DNA of 64,000 nt from Patellaria atrata CBS 101060 (taxonomy: Eukaryota; Ascomycota; Dothideomycetes; Patellariales; Patellariaceae). This document shows positions 56,954 through 64,000 of this stretch, piece after piece. The DNA is taken from positions 1,441,662-1,505,661 of the forward strand of contig MU006093.1 in the NCBI GenBank assembly GCA_010093705.1. Reading direction: 5' to 3'. Made by a program: the position numbers and the translations under genes. Position 1 is the first letter of the stretch; every line of letters begins with the position of its first letter. The notes under the pieces were generated by a model. The model saw nothing but the letters and a program-made list of their open reading frames with translations. It did not search any database and was not told where the DNA came from.

Positions 56954-57265
56954 ATGCGTGTGTCGAGCATACTACTCATAGTACTTTCTCCTCCTCTTGG
57001 TCTCCTCGCACTCCTAGCCCCTCTTTCCATCGCCGTACCAGTCCCGGGTGCCGTACAATCTCAGTCCGGCGCGGCCCTTCTACTCCCGTCACCCATTGCG
57101 TTTTCTATCATCCTGTATAACACGCTCCGCGAGACTCATAATAACGTCCGCTCGGATGCTATCGTAGAGATCCGAGGTCTTATTCCGCCTGTCATCGATG
57201 GACGCCTCCCATTCAACTTGTATGAGGCCCCATCTCCGGTTCCGGGTTTGGATTGTCCACCTTAG
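56954..57265 (+). CDS. Putative small secreted protein (103 aa)
   Basis: Not recognised. The ATG at 56954 opens a strong hydrophobic signal sequence (SSILLIVLSPPLGLLALLAP, continuing to SIAVPVPGA). A mature part of about 70 residues follows, rich in Pro, Leu and Ile, with a single cysteine near the end (PVPGLDCPP). The upstream layout, a TATA-like box and then a pyrimidine-rich leader, favours a real gene. There is no intron. One cysteine argues against a disulfide-stabilised effector. A missed 3' intron could extend the protein. The function is open. Confidence 0.5.
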   Translation: MRVSSILLIVLSPPLGLLALLAPLSIAVPVPGAVQSQSGAALLLPSPIAFSIILYNTLRETHNNVRSDAIVEIRGLIPPVIDGRLPFNLYEAPSPVPGLDCPP

Positions 57266-58122
57266 AGTGATAATATTTCCAAACCTAGGACTCCAACGGA
57301 GACGGTGACTGTCGATATGAAATTGAGTAGACAATTGGTCGTACCCAGCATAGATGATGTGTATGTTGTAGGACTGGTGGCCTAGGTTCTCACGGATCCT
57401 ATTAAAACGCTATCTCATTGGCTACTCTGCAATAACTTTTTAGTGTTCCCTTATGATTCAATTAGAGATTCCGCTTTCATGTACGGTATATATGAAGTAG
57501 ACTATCAGGATCGAACCGGTGATTGAATAGCGAATTATCATTGAAAGAGGTGAATAATTGCTACAAGATGCCATGAACCAAAGATATTGACCAAGCTATT
57601 TCAGTGCCTCGGAAGGTCACCTTCGGATGAGATGCATTTGTTCCACAGAAGTTCGAAACGAGGAATATTAATATATGCTCCAAATGCTCGATAGATAATG
57701 TCTATATACCTATTTGTGATACAAGATATACCCTAATTTATCGAACCCCATGGTCTTGGTCAGATCCGCGGTGCCTAACTTAACAAAACGTACACTAATG
57801 TGGCTTAAATGATCATTTGTATGATTGAGCCAGTACGTACCTTGTCTTCTTGTAATTAAACGACTTCCAGTCAACTGTATACTGGTCGGACAAGGATCTT
57901 CGGAATGTGAATAGAACTTTTGGGCTCGTTAGTGTACACTTACTATACTTGTACACAGTTGGCAGTTGGTCTAATACCTGAAAATTCCCTAGAATGGCAT
58001 ACTGAAGGTACGGACGGGCGCAGGGTAAAGTCACAACGGCCCAAAGCGCTTTAAGAACCATAGTATATTGTTTATACAAAGACTCTAGAGAAGTTCATTT
58101 TATGTCTTGTACGTGCACCAAA
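57266..58122. other. Intergenic region
   Basis: About 860 bp between converging genes. Contains a TGTACACTTACTATACTTGT-type pair of TGTACA words near 57933-57957. No gene. Confidence 0.45.
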
Positions 58123-59592
58123 TCACCGTCCAGATTCTGGGCTTGGTTCCTCACCCGCTTCTGATCCATCTACATCCTCTCCATCATCCCCCTTGCCAGT
58201 GCTTTTTCCCCATTTGAACCCTCCAAACAGTACCAAAAGGCCCAAATCGTACAACCCCTTTAAAGCGCCTGCGACTACAAATGCAATCCACCACATCTTC
58301 CCCTGTGCCAACCCTCCAGTGATAACCGGCCCGGCAGCCTGAGCCAGGGTCTTCGCAACCATCAAAACACCACCCCCGGCCGTCCTCTCCTGTCTGCCCA
58401 GCAGACTCGCCACAAACGCGCTCCTAGGGCTTTGGTCCATCGCGTTAAGCGCCGCACGCAGAACCAGCAGCACGACCGTCCAGCCAATAGTTTGCGGGAA
58501 TGGGAGCAGGACGAGAAAGAGCGCGGCGGGAGCGTGCGGGAGCACCATGGCGGGGATGGGGCCGAGGTGGTGGGTCAGAGCGCCAGAGAAGAGCGCGAAG
58601 AGCGTGCTGAGGAGTGTCGTGCAGGACATGAGGGTGCCGAGGGCGGATTCGCGCAGGGGAAATTTGGTCACGAGCCAGTAGTTGAGGAGGGGCCAGGGGG
58701 CCATGCCGGAGGCAAAGGAGTCGAGGGCGAAGAGGAGAGCGAGTTTGAGGAGCGTGAGACGGGATGTGGGAGAGATGGTGAACAGAGAAGCTGTCTTGGG
58801 AGATACGGAATTGGTTTGCTCTGGGGGAATGTTTGGGGGTACTGGCGTGTGGTTGTGCGGAAGGAGAGGCTCATGTTCTAGGTCTAACGGTAGGTGGGTA
58901 TGAACGCTTGTTTCGTTCCGTTCGAGCTCCAGTTCGCACTTCCTGCTCAAGGAGATGGCAAAGAGTGCCTTTGCAAGCCCAATGGCGGAGTATACGTAAA
59001 ATATGACTCTATAGGCGTCAGATTCCTTCCATGCAGGTTTTTCGCGTAAGAAGCTAGTCAGCCAGCCAGATACAGCCAATCCTGCGGCCGCCGCAAGGTT
59101 CATGAAGACATTGTACCATTGATACAGATATGATCTCTGAATCTCGTCATCAGTCAGTTGCGCGATGATGCTTTCCTCTATCGCCCGGAATGGGCCAATC
59201 TCGTTTCCTCCAACGCTAATCACACCCACAATCGCGACCAGTAGCATGATCCAGTAGTTGCTGAAAATCACAAACACGGTACCGGCAAGCATCATCCCGC
59301 AAGCGCCGAAAAGAAGCATGATTCGACGGCCGACCTTGTCGGCCACTTGCGTGAGGGCCAGGCTGAGGATAGCGTCCCCGAGAAGTGTCAGAGTCATAAA
59401 AAGGCCGATACGCGTATCTGAAAAGCCGAGAGAGGCAAGATAGAGGGCCAAAATCAGTCCTACGAGCCCAAAGGCGAATCCGCGGAGAGATCTCGATATA
59501 ATGATGATCCAAACGTCGCGTGAAGCATTCGAAGCAGCAGATATCCCAAGTGTGTTGCTCACCACTGAGAGGACGCTTTTGATAGTAGCCAT
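58123..59592 (-). CDS. Major facilitator superfamily transporter
   Basis: Twelve-helix secondary transporter of the MFS; substrate unknown. Single exon. The first ATG in frame is 59592 (489 aa, MATIKSVLSVVSNTL); the triplet at 59610 is TTG. The first helix contains ISRSLRGFAFGLVGLILALY, and the loop 2-3 signature region reads ALTQVADKVGRRIMLL. An acidic FRAIEESIIAQLTDDEIQRS segment lies between helices 4 and 5. A central hydrophilic loop of about 60 residues separates the two halves. Helices 7-12 include LFALDSFASGMAPWPLLNYW, and PRSAFVASLLGRQERTAGGG is the repeat of the loop signature. The C-terminus is acidic (GDDGEDVDGSEAGEEP). The DQSPRSAF-type motif resembles uncharacterised fungal/plant MFS members and not sugar or drug transporters. 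Confidence 0.9.
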   Translation of the reverse strand: MATIKSVLSVVSNTLGISAASNASRDVWIIIISRSLRGFAFGLVGLILALYLASLGFSDTRIGLFMTLTLLGDAILSLALTQVADKVGRRIMLLFGACGMMLAGTVFVIFSNYWIMLLVAIVGVISVGGNEIGPFRAIEESIIAQLTDDEIQRSYLYQWYNVFMNLAAAAGLAVSGWLTSFLREKPAWKESDAYRVIFYVYSAIGLAKALFAISLSRKCELELERNETSVHTHLPLDLEHEPLLPHNHTPVPPNIPPEQTNSVSPKTASLFTISPTSRLTLLKLALLFALDSFASGMAPWPLLNYWLVTKFPLRESALGTLMSCTTLLSTLFALFSGALTHHLGPIPAMVLPHAPAALFLVLLPFPQTIGWTVVLLVLRAALNAMDQSPRSAFVASLLGRQERTAGGGVLMVAKTLAQAAGPVITGGLAQGKMWWIAFVVAGALKGLYDLGLLVLFGGFKWGKSTGKGDDGEDVDGSEAGEEPSPESGR

Positions 59593-60370
59593 CTCTTTCT
59601 TATTAGACAATTGAAGCCGGAAATATGGTATGACCGATAGTAATCGAATTGCTTAAGGTACAACGAGAGAAATAGTAGTACTACAGGGTGAACTATGCCC
59701 CCAAGACCGTATTATCTGCAACATTGACTTGGACTGCTGAAATAAAATGAATCTCGATATAATCAAGCCATGTAGGGTAGGTCCAATTTGAGTATGTAAG
59801 AGTGGAACGGTCATATTGTATCAGAGGTTTCCTTGACATTGAATATTGGAGGATGACGGAGATTGTGGCTGATGCCTGGGATAGATCTCCTTATGGAAGG
59901 TAAGGTAGGGATATAATACCTTAGTCGTTTTGAAACTAAGCCTTTTTCGATTTGGATATCACCACGACATCCTCCGAACTTGAAACTGCGAAATACGTCT
60001 ATTTCAACTTCACATATCATCACGCAATCGGCCTCACCTCTTTATAGGACAATTATGAGTCTATATCCAAACGGAGAAGCATGGTTCTGCAGGATGCTCT
60101 CGTACGAGTGAGAACTAGAGACAGCTGACAATTCTTCACCTTCGAACACCGGGTCTTGTGGCTGTTACAGTGGGCTTCAGCTAAGAGACAGTCGTATCAG
60201 AATGCAAATGAGTAAAGGGTGAAATGGTTTGATTATCTAGAAAGCCGACAGCGATGTTGAATAGCATTCCGACCACCACCTTCTCAAACCGGATACCCTA
60301 GTTTTATGGCAGCATTTCAACTCGTTTGCTCGAAGATGCCTCAACTTTGCCCAGCAGCTCAGTTTTCTAC
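59593..60370. other. Intergenic region
   Basis: About 780 bp between two minus-strand genes. Nothing recognised. Confidence 0.45.
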
Positions 60371-60769
60371 CTATGGGCAAATAACTTTGACGCTCTCGAA
60401 CGAAGTACCTGCTTGGACGCATCCGCCAACAGGAGCCAGGGTTTCTCCGACAGTACAGTTGGTATCCGTGAAAAGGTGGACTGTCAGTTAGGTTAATCTA
60501 ACCGCGATCTTGCAAACTACTCATTTTTGGGGATATTTACCCGTACATCCATCTACAACCGATCTCGTCCTGTAGCTCAGAACTGGTGCAATTTGACCCG
60601 ATCGATCAACGGGCGCGCAGGTACCCGGGTCTGCGAACACAGGATCCGAAAAGATAAAATTGGTGCAGCCGCCCGAAGCAAAGAGGTCGCCGACAGCACT
60701 GAATTGACCTTGCGCGTACGTACCGGCGACGGCGGCGAGAAGAGTTGCGAGAAGAACTTTTGTTTGCAT
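60371..60769 (-). CDS. Small secreted cysteine-rich protein (112 aa)
   Basis: Not recognised by name. Exons 60541-60769 and 60371-60480 join with a 60-bp intron (GTAAAT donor, CCTAAC branch, CAG acceptor). The ATG at 60769 opens a classical signal peptide (MQTKVLLATLLAAVAGTYAQ); the frame is open 15 codons further but adds nothing. The mature protein is about 92 residues with six cysteines: SGGC, PGTC, VDGC, TNC, VGGC and VIC near the end. The spacing would allow three disulfides. It ends SFESVKVICP. Size, cysteines and secretion fit a candidate effector or surface-active protein, but the hydrophobic eight-cysteine hydrophobin pattern is absent. A strong TATA box lies 102-110 bp upstream of the ATG. 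Without the splice the frame would end after GKYPQK and lose three cysteines. Confidence 0.82.
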
Positions 60770-63700
60770 CTTGATAGACGAGTCTTGTATGACTATTAGT
60801 GGATAGGGCGCCAAAGTATTGGTTTGTGTGTTGATAATTATACTCTTTTGTCGCTCCAGGGGAGGGCTTCTTTATATACACGTCGCTGGAGGTGAGTATG
60901 GTCCCCGACCGCTTTCGCGGCAATCCTACACTTATCCGAATTAGAATATGAAGCTCATTCAACGTAACTATGGATGTTACCTTGTCCATTAAACCCATGT
61001 TATCCGTATACCAATACTATTTTCGGCTGTCTTGCGCATGTATTTCTGATCAAATGATTGGAGGTCGCATGCCCTGACATACCGGCGGTATGTTCTGACG
61101 AGTGCGTGGTGGAATAAAAACTCAGAGATTCGAAGAAATCGAGCGAAAATGGAAACTCATTGGCTAACAGCTACTGAGATGTGATGGGGTAAGACCAGGT
61201 CCGTCAGCTGAGTGGCGTTGGCATTCATCTTAGCACGTATATGTAAGCTGCTTATAACTTCTACAGAAAAGGCACGTTACAAACTTGACGATATTATCGA
61301 GAATGGCATACAGATAACGGTGCCCTCTGACGTACCTCTGGCTGCTTACACGGGATGACGATGGAATAGAAACAACGCGTAAGACTAAAAGGATCACACT
61401 ATTGCGAAGCGAAGAATACCTGAGTACATGGAAGTATCATAAGCGGGGAACTGATGATTTAGAAAGGGTAAGAAATGACTGTGCGGTGCTACTTGCGGCC
61501 AATTTGTTTCCTGGGATCTGTGAGGTCCGTCCTCTGAAAGACGGTGCAAAGGATGCGCTTGGGAAGCAGTTTCAACTTGCGGAGCATGAGGTGGGCATAT
61601 CAACCCGTACAGTACTAGAACGCAGCCACTAGATTTGAATGCCTATAACAGTGTTGGATCTCCTCAGAGGTGCATGTGGTGGTAGGTAAGCGTTTCCTTT
61701 TTCAACCGTCACCAAGGAAGCCATACGGGAGGAGACGGGTTGTGGGCTCTTATTTTGCTATATACACTCTTTAGTTCTAGTTTGCATATGCTCAAGGTAT
61801 GCTTACCCGTTACTATCGTTCATAACTTTCTAAACTATTGGTTAGGTTGTAACTGCGTACCTGGTAACGAGTGATATGCGTAGACACGGATTGCATTCGT
61901 CTAAAACCCAAGCGGTAGGATATCTTGTATTACATCAGCCCAGAAGTTAATATGTCTCAAAACTAGACACAATTCTACAAGATATCGAATTATAGCGGAT
62001 TTTTGTTTAGACAATGAGCAACTCTGCGACATTACATCTTCGTATACATTGCATTTGACATTCAGCAACATTACAATTCCTCTACCACTTACGACTTAGG
62101 CAGGAGCTCGGCACTTGTGGTCACGTCTAGAAAGAGGAGGAGACCAGTACCCTGGTTACGGTAGTAAACAATAGCAAACTCTCTCAGTCTGACATACTTT
62201 ATCTTACTTATATGAGCCTTCGGGTTCTTCCCTGGAATCTCTTCTTCTACATTGCACTTCTAAAAAACGCCGAACATCGTGACAATACATTACACGAACC
62301 TATTCATCATCTAGTCGAGCGTTGTCCTTTTTGAAAACCCTTGCATCACTCAAAATTCGCTTCGTAGTCTACCGCCTGAAACTAGTTGAAATGAAACGTC
62401 TTTGGACTCAACGTCATCCAGAGGCAATTAAGGTATTACTTGTTACTACTAAGTGAGAATCATAGGAACATACCTCCTTTCGGGCTGCGTCAACAATTCA
62501 CCATTATGTCTTAACGATTGTACATCCTCACCCTTTCTCCCTTAGAGAAACGGTACACTCATGGCCATTCTACGAGCGCCATGCCGAAGACCTACGTTCA
62601 AACACACCCGAAAGGACATTGAAGTCAGATTTCAGGTTGTGTCTCGTTACTCGATTTCAACGACATCACCGGCATCATCAACATCCTCAATTCACACTAG
62701 GTACGGAACAACAATTCTCTCGCTAGTCAAGTATGTTCTGAAATCTTATATTGGAAAGGGACTGTCAGAAAGGGCGATCCCTCGAAGTAGTTACCAGATG
62801 AGACGACTTAGATATCTATGATCATCTATCCAACCTCCTTATATGCTATAAAACGGATTTCGTACGGAACGTACTGCGACGAACCTCTTGTTCGAAGATT
62901 TTGAAACGGAATCCCCCCCCTACCGTTTCGTCTTCGTGTGACCGACGTATAGCTTTGGCTTGTTTATTTTCTCGCCCTTTAGTGCTTTTCATCCTTGTTT
63001 CTCAGTACTAGTCCCTCTTCTTGTTCTATTTTCCAATTGGCCATTTTGAAATAACGTTTTATACGGGTTGGAGCTTTGGCGTTGTTTATGCTAGAGTAGC
63101 TCTTTGTTTTCGTCTTTGGTTTTATATTTTGAGAAGCTCTGTTTATTATTACTGTGCTACAATGAGATATTACTGGGTCGGCTCTCGAGACAATCGTCTC
63201 GGTATTTTGATCTCTCACGATATATTGAGTAGCTTGTTAGGTCGCGAGATATGTAGCAGGACAGGACGGCATGCGACGTACTTATGGCTGGATTGGTGGG
63301 AAATATGTGGCGTAGGGACACGTATATGGCTCCCTTGCCCTTTAAAAGGCTGGTGTGGAAGGTCTAAGCAGAAAAAGTCTCGAAAGATAGCGATAACCTC
63401 AATTGAAGATTGTTCTCATCTGATCTCTTAGTTAGTGCTGTGCCCATTTTCATAACTTTTAGCCTTGATATGAGGCTACAAATTCATTTTCGGCCTATCG
63501 GCTCATAGTTCTCAGTGGATGATTGCTGTGATTCCAGAACGAAGACGGACATAGCCCATGACAGATTGCCATCGCCCAAAATTATTCCTTTTTATCTATA
63601 GGTCTAGGGAATTATAGACATTCGTAACAGGGACCATAATGCGCTCTTATTTTATCCTACCCTGAATATGGAGAACCTGAAGGAATGTACGCAACTGAAT

Positions 63701-64000
63701 ACCACTAGCACAGGTCTCCTAGTGCTAGGATAATTAAGGGGAGTTCGGGAGTTTTAACGATGCGAATCTGAAAATACGTATGGGAGTTATTATCACGACA
63801 AACCGAGGGAAGTTATAATTCGTGGAACTACTGAATTCTCTATCCGGAATCTATGTCTAGCTACTATTGTCGTATCTTCAATTCAAACAATCGTTGGAGT
63901 TTAGAAATGTAACAGGCTAGAGCCTAGTGGTATGAGCGCGCCCTGCATCCGAAGATCAGCCAGTAATATTTTCCTCAAACCTGCCTTCAGACTCTTCTCT
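60770..64000. other. Gene-poor right end (3.2 kb)
   Basis: No gene recognised up to the right edge. The longest frame (63021-63431) has no ATG at its start and no family features. A run of eight C lies near 62913. Part of a gene could begin beyond base 64000. Confidence 0.45.
60871..60880 (-). promoter_or_regulatory. TATA box of small cysteine-rich protein gene
   Basis: TGTATATAAA on the minus strand, about 105 bp upstream of the ATG at 60769; one of the clearest TATA boxes in the window and in keeping with inducible expression. Confidence 0.6.

Noticed and set aside
63021-63431. 136-codon plus-strand frame near the right end
   Set aside because: It begins with TTG, is rich in Tyr, Trp, Cys and Arg without family motifs, and shows no splice or promoter support.

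Overview
This window is from the nuclear genome of a filamentous ascomycete (Pezizomycotina). Short spliceosomal introns, mostly about 45-65 bp, interrupt most genes and carry fungal CTAAC/CTAAT-type branch points. Several families are typical of the group: a HET-domain protein, a PTH11-like seven-helix protein, a mitochondrial TyrRS of the CYT-18 kind, a GH92 mannosidase and a secreted tyrosinase. I lean towards Leotiomycetes on overall gene style, but that is an impression and not shown by the sequence. About 22 protein-coding genes can be supported. No rRNA, convincing tRNA, intact transposon, CRISPR array or telomere was seen.

Layout. 0-7 kb: mitochondrial TyrRS (minus, cut by the left edge), a GH36 raffinose-synthase/Sip1-type galactosidase (plus) and a squalene synthase (plus). 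7-13 kb: a secreted six-cysteine protein and a PTH11-like membrane protein (both minus) in gene-poor DNA. 13-17 kb: OST subunit Swp1/ribophorin II (plus), an HTH-like protein with an N-myristoylation signal (plus) and a mitochondrial-type SDR (minus). 17-21 kb: a Kha1-type K+/H+ antiporter (minus). 21-25.7 kb: almost empty. 25.7-28.5 kb: GH92 alpha-mannosidase (minus). 28.5-32 kb: almost empty. 32-33 kb: an acidic Glu-repeat protein split by a 100-N assembly gap. 33.6-38.6 kb: mitochondrial EF-G (plus) converging on N-myristoyltransferase (minus). 39-44.4 kb: a single-pass membrane protein (minus), a Pro/Gln-rich protein with a conserved N-terminal domain (minus) and mitochondrial ribosomal protein uS8m (plus). 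45-49 kb: a tandem pair of folylpolyglutamate synthase genes (plus). 49-51 kb: a HET protein (minus). 52-54 kb: a secreted tyrosinase (minus). 54-64 kb: two small secreted proteins and an MFS transporter among long gene-poor stretches.

How the genes relate. Most are unrelated housekeeping genes. Three themes stand out: organelle translation (mtTyrRS, mtEF-G, uS8m), membrane/secretory functions (Swp1, GH92, NMT plus one predicted myristoylated protein), and surface or secreted proteins (tyrosinase, small Cys-containing proteins, PTH11-like). I do not see a biosynthetic cluster. The observations most worth following up are the squalene synthase with an altered, otherwise near-invariant active-site block, the diverged FPGS paralogue of the tandem pair, a phased TGTAC array with a period of about 19 bp at 7.3-7.5 kb, and a GC-AG intron in the GH92 gene. 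Exon boundaries were read by eye from GT/AG signals, reading frame and family resemblance. Family assignments come from recalled motifs and not from a database search.
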